A DNA stretch of 64,000 nt from Neorhodopirellula lusitana (GCF_900182915.1 NZ_FXUG01000018.1:1-64000), one strand, 5' to 3'; shown: positions 25,663 through 35,873, counted from the first letter of the stretch. Made by a program: numbers and translations. Notes: generated from the letters alone by a model not told the origin.

Positions 25663-27159
25663 ATGGACACTACCCACGAAATGCTAGAAATCACGGGCCA
25701 GGCAACGGCAACGCTCCCGGTCGGTGATGCGCACAGCCCGATCACCGTGATCGGCAATCAAACGATCCGCGAATCGTTCGGCGGCGAAACCTTTCGCCAG
25801 GCCATCAACAGCCGGCTCGCACCCGGCGTGTCCCGTGTGGTGCTGAATCCAGATGCACACGTCGGGTACGGAGCTCCCGTGGGCTGCGTGATGGCGTCAC
25901 CCACGCACATCTATCCCGGCCCCGTCGGTGTCGACATCAAATGCAGCATGAGCTTGTTGCAGACCGATGTGCCGGCCGAAGAAATCGCGAGTCACACCGT
26001 TCGCCGAAAACTCATTCAAGCGATCGCCAAGCGAGTTCCCACCGGCCCCGGACGCGGACAACGCCATGCCCCAAAGTCCCGGCGAGTCGATGGATCACTC
26101 GGGTTCCGCGTCGCTACCGAAGGTGCGTCCAAGCTAGTTCTGAAGAAACTGGGCATTCCTAAAGCCTGGGCCGATCGTTGCGAAGACTCACACCACACTG
26201 CCCCCGACGACACCGCCGACACGCTCGCCGCTCGACTGGAATGGATGGGCCGCGAACGTGACAAGCTGAACCGCATCGAAAGCAAGTACCGACAATTGGG
26301 AAGCTACGGCGGTGGCAACCATTTTGGCGAAGCCGAAGTCGTTCAGCTAAGCCAAGACCCAATCTACCGAGCCATCGCCCAACAATGGGGACTGCGTGAG
26401 GGTGCGGTTGCCTTCCTTTCCCATTGCGGCTCGCGTGGGTTCGGTCACGACTTGGCCATGAACCAGTTTCGTTCGCTGAAGTCCAGCTTTCAAAAGCAAG
26501 GCCTGGCCTTTCCCGCTGGCGATCCGCAACTGGTCTACGCCGAAGCGAACTCGTCCGCGGGACAGCAATACCTCTGCGACATGGCGATGGGTGCCAACTT
26601 TGCAACCGTCAATCACTTGCTGATTAACGCCCTTGTGTTGGAATCGTTTCAGGACGTATTCCCCGGCGTTCGTGGCGAGCTGATCTATTTCATCAGCCAC
26701 AACATCGCCCGCCAAGAACCGCTCGATGGACAAACTCAATGGGTCCACCGGAAAGGTGCCACACGTGCGTTCCCCGCCGGGCATTCCCAACTGGTCGGCA
26801 CCGAGTTTGAAAAGACAGGTCACCCGATCCTGTTGCCGGGAAATCCTCGCGATGGTTCCAGCGTGATGGTCGCTCTGCCTGGGGCGTCCCAGTCCGCCTT
26901 CAGCGTCAACCATGGGGCCGGTCGCCAAATGAGCCGCACGAAAGCGAAGAAACATCTATCGCAAACCGCCATCGACCAAGACCTAATCGATCACGACATC
27001 ATCAGCAATTGCCGCGTCTTCCCTCGCGACGAAGCCCCCGACGCCTACAAGGACTTCAACCAAGTCATGTCCAGCGTGACCGAAGCCGGACTCGCCGCCG
27101 AGGTCGCCAGCCTGAAAGCCAAATTTGTCCTCAAAGACGGTGCACCCGCTGACGACTGA
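25663..27159 (+). CDS. rtcB: RtcB family RNA ligase
   Basis: This 498-residue protein has the RtcB blocks in order: NPDAHVGYGAPVGCV and GPVGVDIKCSM (manganese ligands Asp and Cys), SYGGGNHFGEAEV near residue 214, SHCGSRGFGHDLA near 253 and SVNHGAGRQMSR near 415 with the His that receives GMP. RtcB joins RNA 3'-phosphate or 2',3'-cyclic phosphate ends to 5'-OH ends in the cytoplasm, using GTP and Mn2+. In bacteria it acts in RNA repair. No rtcA or rtcR gene is adjacent. It shares no operon with the following HIT gene, which is on the other strand. Confidence 0.93.
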   Translation: MDTTHEMLEITGQATATLPVGDAHSPITVIGNQTIRESFGGETFRQAINSRLAPGVSRVVLNPDAHVGYGAPVGCVMASPTHIYPGPVGVDIKCSMSLLQTDVPAEEIASHTVRRKLIQAIAKRVPTGPGRGQRHAPKSRRVDGSLGFRVATEGASKLVLKKLGIPKAWADRCEDSHHTAPDDTADTLAARLEWMGRERDKLNRIESKYRQLGSYGGGNHFGEAEVVQLSQDPIYRAIAQQWGLREGAVAFLSHCGSRGFGHDLAMNQFRSLKSSFQKQGLAFPAGDPQLVYAEANSSAGQQYLCDMAMGANFATVNHLLINALVLESFQDVFPGVRGELIYFISHNIARQEPLDGQTQWVHRKGATRAFPAGHSQLVGTEFEKTGHPILLPGNPRDGSSVMVALPGASQSAFSVNHGAGRQMSRTKAKKHLSQTAIDQDLIDHDIISNCRVFPRDEAPDAYKDFNQVMSSVTEAGLAAEVASLKAKFVLKDGAPADD

Positions 27160-27208
27160 CTTCTCGTGGGATTCTTCTCATCCGGTGGCCTATCATCTGG
27201 ACGGTACT

Positions 27209-27550
27209 TCAGCCCGGTGGCCAGGTCAGCTTGCGGCCGCCCATTAGGTGGAAGTGGATGTGCGGCACTTCTTGGCCACCATCATCGCCGCAGTTCACAA
27301 TCAAACGATAGCCGCCTTCGGAAATTCCTTCCGAGGCGGCTATTTTCGAAGCGGCCACGACACAGCGGCCCATCACCGCCTCGTCTTCCTCCGTCAGATC
27401 CGCGAGCGAAACAATTTCACGCTTGGGGATCACCAGAATATGGATTGGGGCTTTAGGGGCAATATCGCGAAACGCCAAACAGTCATCGTCTTCGTATACG
27501 ATATCTGCAGGAATCTCGCGTTGAACGATTTTGGTGAACAGACTCGGCAT
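27209..27550 (-). CDS. HIT family (HINT-like) nucleotide hydrolase
   Basis: This 113-residue protein from the ATG at 27550 has the FTKIVQREIPADIVYEDD start typical of HINT/HinT proteins, HILVIPKREI in the middle, and the histidine triad HIHFHLMGG near the C-terminus. Only the His-phi-His-phi part is strictly visible in the order HIHFH. HinT enzymes hydrolyse AMP-lysine-like phosphoramidates and are cytoplasmic. The family length is about 110-120. A GTG three codons upstream is less likely as start. Confidence 0.94.
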   Translation of the reverse strand: MPSLFTKIVQREIPADIVYEDDDCLAFRDIAPKAPIHILVIPKREIVSLADLTEEDEAVMGRCVVAASKIAASEGISEGGYRLIVNCGDDGGQEVPHIHFHLMGGRKLTWPPG

Positions 27551-27614
27551 GACCAGCACCTAATGCGACGGACTCGCGGACCTAAGATTTGAAACCCAAC
27601 CTGGACGAAGCCAG

Positions 27615-28559
27615 ATGAGCGAACAACGTCGTCAACGTTACCAATCCGTTCTCTATCCGCTAGCCCGCTTGCCGCGTTTTCGGCGAAGTGAATTGGCGGA
27701 CTTGGTCCATGAAGAACCCGCCGCGTTCATCACACGCACCGTCAACGAAGTCGTCAAGGCCGGCGTACTGGAAACCGTTCGTGAGGAGGGTGAGATCCAT
27801 TTTGAATGGGTCCGCGGGGATCGAGTGGAACTAGTTGACCAATGGATCGATCGACGCATCCACGGCGATCAAGTCAAAGAACAGCCCGAAAGAGAACGAC
27901 CACGCGAACGGCTCATGCGTCTCGGACCGACCTCGCTTTCGGATGCGGAACTGCTCGCGATCTTGATCCGCGTTGGCGTCGTTGGCGAGTCGGCCGTCAC
28001 GGGCGGCCAGAAACTGGCCAACCGATTTGCGCATGAATTGGATTTGATTCGAAACTACGGACTCGAAGAGCTCCGAAAGATCACGCCGGCGGTCACGAAA
28101 GCCAGCTTCTGCCAAATCCTCGCCGCACTCGAACTGGGGAAGCGAGCGACGGAAGCGGCCCGCACTCGCCCAGTTCCCATCACCAAAATCACCAGCACGA
28201 TCGAAGCGACTCAGTACTGCGCCCAGGCGTTCGCGTACCTCGCCGGTGACGCGGTCCAAGAAGAGTTCCACATTGTGACGCTCGATACCAAACACAAACC
28301 CATCCGCACCCATAAGATCACAGTCGGCACGCTGGACAGCTCGTTAGTTCACCCACGGGAAGTCTTCCGGCCAGCAATTCGAGATTCTGCCGCGGCCGTC
28401 CTATTGGTGCACAATCATCCATCGGGCGATCCGACGCCTAGCCGAGAAGACCACGCCGTGACCGAGCGTTTGACCGAAGCCGGCAAGCTGATTGGGATCG
28501 GAGTGCTGGACCACATCATCGTCGCCCGCGAACGTTGCCAAAGTCTCCGTGAGTGCTAG
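27615..28559 (+). CDS. radC: RadC family JAB-domain protein with extra N-terminal domain
   Basis: The 314-residue protein has a RadC core: RERLMRLGPTSLSDAELLAI (UPF0758 helix-hairpin-helix part) and a C-terminal JAB/MPN domain with the metal site HNHPSGDPTPSREDH near residue 266. The first 85 residues are an added domain that looks like a winged helix (FRRSELADLVHEEPAAF) and is not in standard RadC. RadC was once thought to act in DNA repair; its role is still uncertain. The gene starts 55 bases from the divergent HIT gene. Confidence 0.92.
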   Translation: MSEQRRQRYQSVLYPLARLPRFRRSELADLVHEEPAAFITRTVNEVVKAGVLETVREEGEIHFEWVRGDRVELVDQWIDRRIHGDQVKEQPERERPRERLMRLGPTSLSDAELLAILIRVGVVGESAVTGGQKLANRFAHELDLIRNYGLEELRKITPAVTKASFCQILAALELGKRATEAARTRPVPITKITSTIEATQYCAQAFAYLAGDAVQEEFHIVTLDTKHKPIRTHKITVGTLDSSLVHPREVFRPAIRDSAAAVLLVHNHPSGDPTPSREDHAVTERLTEAGKLIGIGVLDHIIVARERCQSLREC

Positions 28560-28577
28560 GACGACGCCAATGCCAAA

Positions 28578-30101
28578 TCAGTTCAGCGGTTTTCGGATCA
28601 TGACCATCACCCCGCCAAACTCATGCACGTCAATCCCGACTGGCTTGGCATTCACACGCGAACCAGATCCGCGTCGAATCAAGTACTTCACATCCTCTTG
28701 AGCCAACCAGGCTGTCAAACCATCGCGGCCCAGTCCCACGGCGGTTTCCATCCGATAGGGTCCGTTTACCGGATAGCGAAAATACGCTTCACGCCCGGGT
28801 TCCTCGACGAAGGTTGGGTATCGCGACTGTTCAATCAGCCCGGCGTCCACCCAAACCACTTCATTGGATGACTTGTGTTTCGCCAGGAATATTGTCGCCC
28901 GCCGCCAATCTTCTCCGCGATGAGTTAACTGAAATTGTCCATGGATCAAACGGTTCAACGTCCCCTGCTGGGAAACCAACAGCAACAAACATGCGGCACC
29001 CATCAGCCCCACCATCAACTCTCGCCAGGTTTGACGATCACTTGTCCGCACGCAGCCCAACAAGATGCCACTCAATCCACACAGGAATGGCAACCCTGCA
29101 ATCAAGTACCGCCGATGCCACAACGGAACGCCACCGAAATACGCCAAACAAAAACAGCTAATCACGGAAACCAACAACACGAACGCAAGCATCGCAATGC
29201 TGGACTCACCTTTCGAGCAAACCGAGTATCCACGCCGCATTCGAGACACGCCCCAAATAACAGCGGGCACCAAAACGACAGGCATCCATGGCCAGAGTTC
29301 CCAAAGTTGCACCAGAGACTCAGCGTTCGCAAAACTCTGCCAAGAAGAACGGCTTTGCCAAAGGGATGAGTGCTGAAAAAACCAAGCTGCCGAACCAGCA
29401 ATCCACAGCCCCACCATCCAGTGTCGCGATACGAAGGTTCGCACACGATCAGCCGTTCCACGCCCGCTGATCCAATCCGAGGCTATTACCCACGCCAATA
29501 ACCAACCTAGAGTGACCAACGATGTCACCTGAGTGAGCGCCGCCAATATCACGACAGCATGCAAAAGAAAGCGATCGCCGCTACCCACGCGATCACGCGG
29601 AATCATCGCCAACCCCATCGCGCAGGTCGACAACAACACAATCGCCGCATAGGGACGAAGCTCCGTCCCGAAGAAAATGGCACTGCTTTCGATCCCGATC
29701 ATCAGCCCCGCGACGACACCCGCAATCAAGCTGCCGGATCGACGGAAAACCAACCAACAAAGCAGCCCCGCCGACAGCGAGGTCATCACCACACTGGTCA
29801 ACCGTAACGAAGCCTCGATGCCGTAGAAATCGACCGCGAAAACTGGCAACAGCTGTCGCCAAACCCACAACAGATAAAAATAGATCGGCTGTTGATTCCC
29901 GATCCCCGCGCGAGTCCCCACGTCCGACCACGCGTCATCAACCGCCCATGCGGTGTGGAGTTCGTCCAGCCAAAAGCTATCGCCGCAGGATGGCCAACGC
30001 AGCGCGAAGGCAACAATAAATATCGCGATGCAAGCGAATGCACTCCAAGCTCTCAAACCCGACTTCCCGCCGAACTCGTCACGGTCTGAAGAATTCGGCA
30101 C
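28578..30101 (-). CDS. GT-C fold glycosyltransferase-like membrane protein (GT39/PMT_2 type)
   Basis: This 507-residue integral membrane protein has about ten hydrophobic segments. After the first one comes the GT-C active-site style motif DSFWLDELHT with Asp and Glu near residues 41-48, as in PMT_2/ArnT-like dolichyl- or undecaprenyl-phosphate sugar transferases. The last 120 residues form a soluble domain. It probably moves a sugar from a lipid carrier on the outer face of the inner membrane. It opens with a GTG that lies inside the 3' end of the threonine aldolase gene, overlapping it by 49 bases, so the two are translationally close. Confidence 0.8.
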   Translation of the reverse strand: MPNSSDRDEFGGKSGLRAWSAFACIAIFIVAFALRWPSCGDSFWLDELHTAWAVDDAWSDVGTRAGIGNQQPIYFYLLWVWRQLLPVFAVDFYGIEASLRLTSVVMTSLSAGLLCWLVFRRSGSLIAGVVAGLMIGIESSAIFFGTELRPYAAIVLLSTCAMGLAMIPRDRVGSGDRFLLHAVVILAALTQVTSLVTLGWLLAWVIASDWISGRGTADRVRTFVSRHWMVGLWIAGSAAWFFQHSSLWQSRSSWQSFANAESLVQLWELWPWMPVVLVPAVIWGVSRMRRGYSVCSKGESSIAMLAFVLLVSVISCFCLAYFGGVPLWHRRYLIAGLPFLCGLSGILLGCVRTSDRQTWRELMVGLMGAACLLLLVSQQGTLNRLIHGQFQLTHRGEDWRRATIFLAKHKSSNEVVWVDAGLIEQSRYPTFVEEPGREAYFRYPVNGPYRMETAVGLGRDGLTAWLAQEDVKYLIRRGSGSRVNAKPVGIDVHEFGGVMVMIRKPLN

Positions 30102-31096
30102 GCCCGCTCAACTTGTTCTCGCGAGATATCCAAATGGGTCACCAATCGAATCGCGGTATCATCGATCGCAAAGCAACTGACGCCGGAATCATAAAGCCGA
30201 TCTCGCAAGTCCCCTGCCCTGCCCCAATTCGGATCCACGTCCAAGACAACAATGTTGGTATCCACGCTGCCCCCACGAATCGAAAGTGGGCTATCGTGCG
30301 TCGCCGCCGCAGCAAGCTGCTGAGCCGCTTCATGATCCAAATGCAAACGCTCTCGATGGCAGTGGATCGCATGCAAAGCACCTCCGGCAACAATCCCGGC
30401 TTGCCGCATCCCGCCACCAAAAAGCTTCCGAGCCCGACGTGCCTCGTCAATGAACGCGTGACTTCCCACCAACGCTGACCCCACCGGAGCTCCCAAGCCT
30501 TTGCTGAAACAAACACTGACCGAATCGAAATTCTCGGCCATCCGGTTCAACGGCAAACCAGTCGCAACCGACGCATTCCATAAACGAGCGCCGTCCAGAT
30601 GAGTTTGCAAGCCATGTTCGTGGGCCCACGCACAAGCCGCATCCAATTCCGATTGCGGAATCACACGCCCGCCCCAACGATTGTGTGTATTTTCCAAACA
30701 CAACAAACGAGTACGGAAAACGTGATCGCTGTCCGGCCCAATCAACGATTGAAGATGCTCCGGCCGCAGACTCCCTTGATCCCCCACAACGGTCTGAGCG
30801 ATCAGACCTGACAAAGCGGCAAACGCACCTTGCTCGTACTGATAGATATGGCACTCCGCTTCGCACAAGAACCCGCTGCCCCGTTCGCAGTGCACCCGCA
30901 CCGCCACCTGATTGCTCATCGTGCCGCTGGGCATGTACAACGCCGCCTGTTTCCCTAACAGCCGCGCCGTTTCCTGTTCAAGAGCCTCGACCGTGGGATC
31001 CACGTCGATCACGCCGTCGCCCACAAACGCATTCGCCATCGCCCGCCGCATCTCCGCAGTGGGTCGTGTCAGCGTGTCACTTCGCAGGTCAATCAT
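30053..31096 (-). CDS. ltaE: Low-specificity L-threonine aldolase
   Basis: This 347-residue PLP enzyme cleaves threonine or allo-threonine to glycine and acetaldehyde. Visible family signatures are IDLRSDTLTRPT at the start, GDGVIDVDPTV, YMPSGTMSNQVA, ENTHNRWGG, HLDGARLWNA with the Asp that contacts the PLP ring nitrogen, and CFSKGLGAPVGS with the PLP lysine near residue 199. Length agrees with the family. A short C-rich tract lies near the 3' end (30207-30222). The gene is the first of a pair with the overlapping GT-C gene. Confidence 0.95.
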   Translation of the reverse strand: MIDLRSDTLTRPTAEMRRAMANAFVGDGVIDVDPTVEALEQETARLLGKQAALYMPSGTMSNQVAVRVHCERGSGFLCEAECHIYQYEQGAFAALSGLIAQTVVGDQGSLRPEHLQSLIGPDSDHVFRTRLLCLENTHNRWGGRVIPQSELDAACAWAHEHGLQTHLDGARLWNASVATGLPLNRMAENFDSVSVCFSKGLGAPVGSALVGSHAFIDEARRARKLFGGGMRQAGIVAGGALHAIHCHRERLHLDHEAAQQLAAAATHDSPLSIRGGSVDTNIVVLDVDPNWGRAGDLRDRLYDSGVSCFAIDDTAIRLVTHLDISREQVERACRILQTVTSSAGSRV

Positions 31097-31419
31097 TTGT
31101 CAGTCCTTCGGCTCGCAGGTGAGGAAAGGCCGAAACCTACCGGCCGCTGTAGCAAAGTTTGCAGTGGCGAAAACGATTCCATCGGGTGTGACAACGCGAC
31201 TTCCCAATCAGCTGTGCTAGTCAGACAAAGCCCAAAACCACGTGTCAGCGTTTTGAGCTAGTGTCCGAGCTTGCTAGAGTTGCCAGTGGCTGTTCAGACA
31301 GCGTTCTGCGCCTGCTACCGATCTTTCGCCATGCGTTTTAAGCTTAACGCCCGGCTACCATTGAGGTCCAACTGAATCCGTTCGTTTTCCGTCGCTATTC
31401 TCGCAAATATATCGTCGCC
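31097..31419. other. Divergent intergenic region ltaE/hisD
   Basis: The 323 bases between these divergent genes should contain two promoters. I see no small gene, RNA gene or clear repeat. Confidence 0.4.
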
Positions 31420-32787
31420 ATGACTTCCCCCACGCCTCCGTCCCCCGTTCGATTCGTTGATGTTCGTCAGGGCGGTGAAGCGTTTCTTGCCGAGATGCGA
31501 GAAAAACTCAGCCCCCGAGGCGACTTGGTGAGCCCCCGCGGTCGTGAACTCACCCAAGCGGTCTTCGGCAAACCACTCACGCCGGTGGAGGTCGTCGAAA
31601 CGATTTGCCGCGACGTGCAAAACGAAGGCACGGCAGCTTTACTTCGTTACACCGCGGCGCTCGATCGAGCCGAGCTGACCCCTGAAGCCTTGCGGGTACC
31701 GGCCGCAGATCTCGCCGAAGCACACGCCTCGGCAGATCCCGAATTTCTGCAATCGATTCGGAACATCCGCGACAATATCGTTGAGTTCCAATCGGCCATT
31801 TTACACCAAGACGTCACAATCGAGCCCAAGCCTGGCGTCCGACTGACCCAGCGCTATGTGCCTATGCGACGAGTCGGCATCTGTGTCCCCGGCGGAGCGG
31901 CCGCCTATCCCTCGACCGTCTTGATGACCGCCGTGCCCGCTCAAATCGCCGGTGTCGATGAGATTGCGATCGTCGCCCCCCCCACGCCTTTCGGGGCGTA
32001 CAACGCCGACATGCTTGCCACTTGCCACGAACTGGGTGTTACCGAAGTGTACCGCTGCGGTGGAGCTCAAGCGGTGGCCGCGATGGCATACGGCTGCGAT
32101 GTCCTGCCCGCGGTCGACAAAATCGTGGGCCCCGGCAACCTGTTCGTCGCTCTGGCCAAGAAACATGTCTTTGGCACCGTCGACATCGACTCGTTCGCCG
32201 GCCCCAGCGAAGTCATCGTGATCGCCGACGAGACCGCCACACCCGCCTTCGTGGCTGCTGACCTGCTCGCCCAAGCCGAACACTCACCGGGTTCGGCAAT
32301 TTTAATCACCTGGGACGAAGCCCTGATCGAGTCAGTGCAACAGGAACTATCCAAGCAACTGGAGCAACTCGACCGCAGCGATCTGACACGTGATGCGCTC
32401 GCGGATTTTGGTGCGTTGATCTTGGTTCGCGACGCACAACATGCCTGCGAATTGACCGATTCCTTTGCCCCCGAACACCTGCAAATCGAGACCTCCGATC
32501 CAGAAGGTCAGATCGCTCAAATCCGCAACAGCGGCGCAGCGTTCCTGGGCCATCACACCCCCGTCGCGTTAGGCGATTACGCGGCTGGCCCCAGCCACGT
32601 GTTACCCACCGGCGGCACCTGCCGCTGGGCTGCCGGTCTCTCAGCGAACAGCTTCCTGCGTTCGGGCAGCATCACCCAGTTCAACGCACAGGCGACCCAA
32701 GCGATCGCTGGCGACGTGATCCGACTGGCCGAAAAAGAAGGCCTGACCGCCCACGCCAACAGCGTTTCCATCCGCTCGAACTCGTAA
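31420..32787 (+). CDS. hisD: Histidinol dehydrogenase
   Basis: The 455-residue enzyme catalyses the last two steps of histidine synthesis, histidinol to histidine, with NAD+ and zinc in the cytoplasm. Blocks seen are RRVGICVPGGAAAYPSTVLM, YRCGGAQAVAAMAYG, DKIVGPGNLFVALAKK, the family signature IDSFAGPSEVIVIADE, LAQAEHSPGS with the zinc-binding His, and APEHLQIET with the catalytic His. A short disordered tract (SPTPPSP) precedes the core. No other his gene is adjacent, so the pathway is dispersed, as common in planctomycetes. Confidence 0.96.
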   Translation: MTSPTPPSPVRFVDVRQGGEAFLAEMREKLSPRGDLVSPRGRELTQAVFGKPLTPVEVVETICRDVQNEGTAALLRYTAALDRAELTPEALRVPAADLAEAHASADPEFLQSIRNIRDNIVEFQSAILHQDVTIEPKPGVRLTQRYVPMRRVGICVPGGAAAYPSTVLMTAVPAQIAGVDEIAIVAPPTPFGAYNADMLATCHELGVTEVYRCGGAQAVAAMAYGCDVLPAVDKIVGPGNLFVALAKKHVFGTVDIDSFAGPSEVIVIADETATPAFVAADLLAQAEHSPGSAILITWDEALIESVQQELSKQLEQLDRSDLTRDALADFGALILVRDAQHACELTDSFAPEHLQIETSDPEGQIAQIRNSGAAFLGHHTPVALGDYAAGPSHVLPTGGTCRWAAGLSANSFLRSGSITQFNAQATQAIAGDVIRLAEKEGLTAHANSVSIRSNS

Positions 32788-32960
32788 TGGGACACCCCAT
32801 CGGTCGGATCGGACGTGACTGTGCACATCAACTCCGCCGTCCGAGGCCAAACCAATACGGTCGTACGAGGACTCACCTGAGTTCCAAAGCATCATTGACC
32901 GCTAGTTCCACGAGTGATTTCCGGCGAAATCCACTCCGCACTATCTGTTTCGCTACTCGC

Positions 32961-34418
32961 CTACAAACGCGTCCGCCCGTTGGCTTCAGCCTTGTCCAAA
33001 GCGTCCACGAGCCGATCCACAATTTCGGGGTAACGCGCCGCGATATCAGTGAGCTCGCCAGGGTCGTTCGATAGGTCGTAAAGTTCGTGCCCGCGATCAG
33101 CCTCGCTACCAAAACGAGCAATCAACTTCCATCGGCCGGTGCAAACGGCAATCGCGCTGTCTTTGCCATTTCCCTGAATGAACACGGCGTCGCGCCCTGC
33201 GATGTTCTCTTGTTCGCCCAGTAAAATCGGCAACACACTAAACGAGTCCTCCGCTGCGTCATCTGGAAGTTCCCGGTCGACGACCTCCGCTACTGTGGCG
33301 AACACGTCGGTCAGGACAATCGTGCAATCCGATGAGCTTCCGGCTGCAATTTTCCCTGGCCAGCGAGCGATGAACGGGATCCGGTGCCCTCCTTCATAGG
33401 AGTATCCCTTTCCGTCTCGCCAAGTACCGTTGGTGACATGCCCCATCTTCTTGGCATCTTCCTTGGCCGTTTTGTATTTTCTACGAACATCCCCGGACTC
33501 ATCCGCAAGGTTCAAGTTGACGCCCTGCGTCCCTTTAAAATCCTTCGGTGTCGATCCGTTGTCACTTATAAAAAGGACCAACGTATTGTCTGTCAGTTTC
33601 AGTTCGTCGAGTGTTTCTAAAATCGTTTGGACGTGTGAGTCCAGTTCCTGCACATAGTCTCCGTACAAACCAGCCTGACTCGTGCCACGAAACTTCGCCG
33701 CCGGGGTCACGTGAGTGTGCGGCGCGCAAGGCGTGAAGTAAAGAAAGAACGGCTGCTCGGAATTGCGGCGTATGAACTCGACCGCCTTTTGTGTCAGCGT
33801 GCTGTCGACCTGATCGTCCACTCGAGGCGTTGCCAGCCCGTCGGGAAAGTCCTGGCCTTTGACGATGCGATATTCTTCGCCCGGCTTTCGACCTACCAAG
33901 TCATGGTTCTCAATGAAGGCTCTTGTCGAATCGTTGTGGTTGGAAGGGACGCCGAAGTGGTAATCAAATCCCACTTCCAACGGTCCGGTGATCGGTAACC
34001 GGTTCCAGTCCTTGCTGTATCCGAGATGCCACTTGCCCACCGCCGCCGATGTGTACCCCGCCTGCTTCAAAAACGATGCCAACGTGGTCTGATCGGGACT
34101 AAGCCGGTAGCCGTTCCCCTTCTTGTGAAGTCGCCAAGGAGCACGCCCCGTTAACATTCCGTAACGCGAAGGCGAACACAACGAAGCCGCTGAATGGGCA
34201 TCGATAAACCGCATCCCCTGCTCCGCCAGACCATCGATATTCGGGGTACTGATTTTCGTCGCCCCATAGCAACTGAGGTCGCCCGATCCGAGATCGTCCG
34301 CGCAGATGACCACAACATTGGGTTTTGCCGCAGTCTCACCTCTCGCGCCGTCACTCATACCCAGGCACGCCAAAACGCCGGCAAAAACGAAGAAGTTGAC
34401 AAAAAATCGATTGCTCAT
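32961..34418 (-). CDS. Exported formylglycine-dependent sulfatase
   Basis: This 485-residue protein has a signal peptide (to about residue 28) and the sulfatase fold: NVVVICADDLGSGDLSCYG with metal-binding Asp residues, and the maturation motif CSPSRYGMLTGR with the Cys at residue 81, which is converted to formylglycine. VGKWHLGY and HTHVTP follow. LFISDNGST carries the second metal site. It belongs to the arylsulfatase A-like S1 family, which is large in Rhodopirellula and linked to use of sulfated algal polysaccharides. Substrate cannot be told from sequence alone. It converges with hisD. Confidence 0.94.
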   Translation of the reverse strand: MSNRFFVNFFVFAGVLACLGMSDGARGETAAKPNVVVICADDLGSGDLSCYGATKISTPNIDGLAEQGMRFIDAHSAASLCSPSRYGMLTGRAPWRLHKKGNGYRLSPDQTTLASFLKQAGYTSAAVGKWHLGYSKDWNRLPITGPLEVGFDYHFGVPSNHNDSTRAFIENHDLVGRKPGEEYRIVKGQDFPDGLATPRVDDQVDSTLTQKAVEFIRRNSEQPFFLYFTPCAPHTHVTPAAKFRGTSQAGLYGDYVQELDSHVQTILETLDELKLTDNTLVLFISDNGSTPKDFKGTQGVNLNLADESGDVRRKYKTAKEDAKKMGHVTNGTWRDGKGYSYEGGHRIPFIARWPGKIAAGSSSDCTIVLTDVFATVAEVVDRELPDDAAEDSFSVLPILLGEQENIAGRDAVFIQGNGKDSAIAVCTGRWKLIARFGSEADRGHELYDLSNDPGELTDIAARYPEIVDRLVDALDKAEANGRTRL

Positions 34419-34574
34419 GCTAACTCTGTTTCGTGGGGAAATGTCTCTGCATCGGTCTGATGATCCTCAACGAGGCTCGGAAATCCAGTCCCAACGACAC
34501 TGACGACAAACGTTTGTTCTATCAGAGATTGCTGGCTGCGATCTAACAAGAACTTTGTTGCCACCAATTCCTCG

Positions 34575-35456
34575 CTATTTCGCAAACGTGTAATCCGGGT
34601 TGGACGTTGAAAAGTCATCCCGGGTCAGGCCTACATTGATCTTCAAATCGCGATACTCATACGACTCAATGATCGGCGGCGAATCAGTTTCGCTTTCCGG
34701 CCAACCGAAGCTTCGGAACCGAACTACAAGATTTTTCTGGCGATCGAGGACCAATTCCGCCAATGAAAAATCGCCTTCCCGGCCACTCGGTTGGCTCCGC
34801 TCGATTTGCAATAGCGTTCGCTCACGACCATCGAACACATGCCCCTCTGTCTTAAAGACCTGCACGTCTGGATCCTCACGGTCGACACCGCCTCGCTGGA
34901 TCAGCTTTTCCAACAACCGAGTTAGACCCAACTCGGTAATTGGATATCGCTGTCCTCGCATGGCAAGAAAGCTATCGGGCTCAAGCGGCACGGTCATCAT
35001 GCTGCCGATCATCCCCGCCTCGCGGACCTGCAACTTTCCATCGTTCTCGTTTTCAACCCAAATCACTTCTCGCCCCTGGATGTTTGCCGGCGAATCAAAC
35101 CGCATGTAGACCTTCAAGGGCCCGCCAGGCTTTCCACCCGGGTGCCGAGTCAGCACCTTGATGAACGCCTCGGACGGAGGTTGCAGCACGCCACCGCGAT
35201 CCTGTTCCTGTTTAATCAACCGAGCCGTGTAGTCATCCACGTTCAGCACCGTCTGCCGCAACGCCTCTTGGGCCAGCTCAAGCATTTCCGACATTGGGAC
35301 TGGCTGTCGTTCTTCGCCGACGGTAACAACGTCCGCTACCTCTTCTGAAAGAGCGTGAACCGGTGCCGATAAATGTCCTCCGCCGATGGCAAGGACGCTA
35401 ACTAAAACGGCTCCGACCAGTGGTATCACGAGCAACCGAACGTCGAGGTTTTTCAT
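34575..35456 (-). CDS. DUF1571 domain protein, exported or membrane-anchored
   Basis: From the ATG at 35456 this is a 293-residue protein with an N-terminal hydrophobic segment (MKNLDVRLLVIPLVGAVLVS) acting as signal or anchor. In-frame sequence upstream looks non-coding. The body has the DUF1571 pattern: YTARLIKQEQDRGGVLQPPS, then VYMRFDSPANIQGREVIWVE, then RRFGW-like FRSFGWPESE. This resembles LolA/outer-membrane-lipoprotein-sorting folds by composition. The family is common in planctomycetes and of unknown function. It starts 157 bases after nothing in the same direction, so it is probably monocistronic. Confidence 0.85.
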   Translation of the reverse strand: MKNLDVRLLVIPLVGAVLVSVLAIGGGHLSAPVHALSEEVADVVTVGEERQPVPMSEMLELAQEALRQTVLNVDDYTARLIKQEQDRGGVLQPPSEAFIKVLTRHPGGKPGGPLKVYMRFDSPANIQGREVIWVENENDGKLQVREAGMIGSMMTVPLEPDSFLAMRGQRYPITELGLTRLLEKLIQRGGVDREDPDVQVFKTEGHVFDGRERTLLQIERSQPSGREGDFSLAELVLDRQKNLVVRFRSFGWPESETDSPPIIESYEYRDLKINVGLTRDDFSTSNPDYTFAK

Positions 35457-35716
35457 GAGCGTCTCGCTTTGAAATGGCATGGATGATACGGGTCGGAATG
35501 CTCTAGGCATCATAGCCAGCTTGCAAAGAAGCACGAAACCGGCCAACACCACCCGCATTTTCGGCTGGGAAACGATGCTTTGGCTCACTGGATGGCGAAA
35601 CCCAGCAATCGTCCTGTGCCTATCTGCAAGCGAATCACACGCCGAGAGACACCAAGGGGACAGCTCCCAAAAAGCTTGAAAAAGTTTTGTCTCGGCGTGA
35701 AACGGCGGAACTCTTT

Positions 35717-35729
35717 AAACGCAGCGTTT
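35717..35729. promoter_or_regulatory. Near-perfect palindrome upstream of the acyltransferase-like gene
   Basis: AAACGCAGCGTTT is a 6-bp inverted repeat around one central base, 145 bases upstream of the FeeM-like gene and after the divergent DUF1571 gene start. It could be an operator but differs from the TTTGCGCA boxes found further on. The rest of the gap (35457-35873) holds no gene that I recognise. Confidence 0.3.
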
Positions 35730-35873
35730 GGGCAGGAAAGCCTGCTGATATCTACGGGACATACAGGTGTCCCCAATGTGTCCCTTGAGGTCACGACGCC
35801 CTTGGGTAGACGAGTTTTCAAACCATGTCTTCCCAAATTCGCCTAACTCAGGGCGAGAGAGCGGTTCACAATC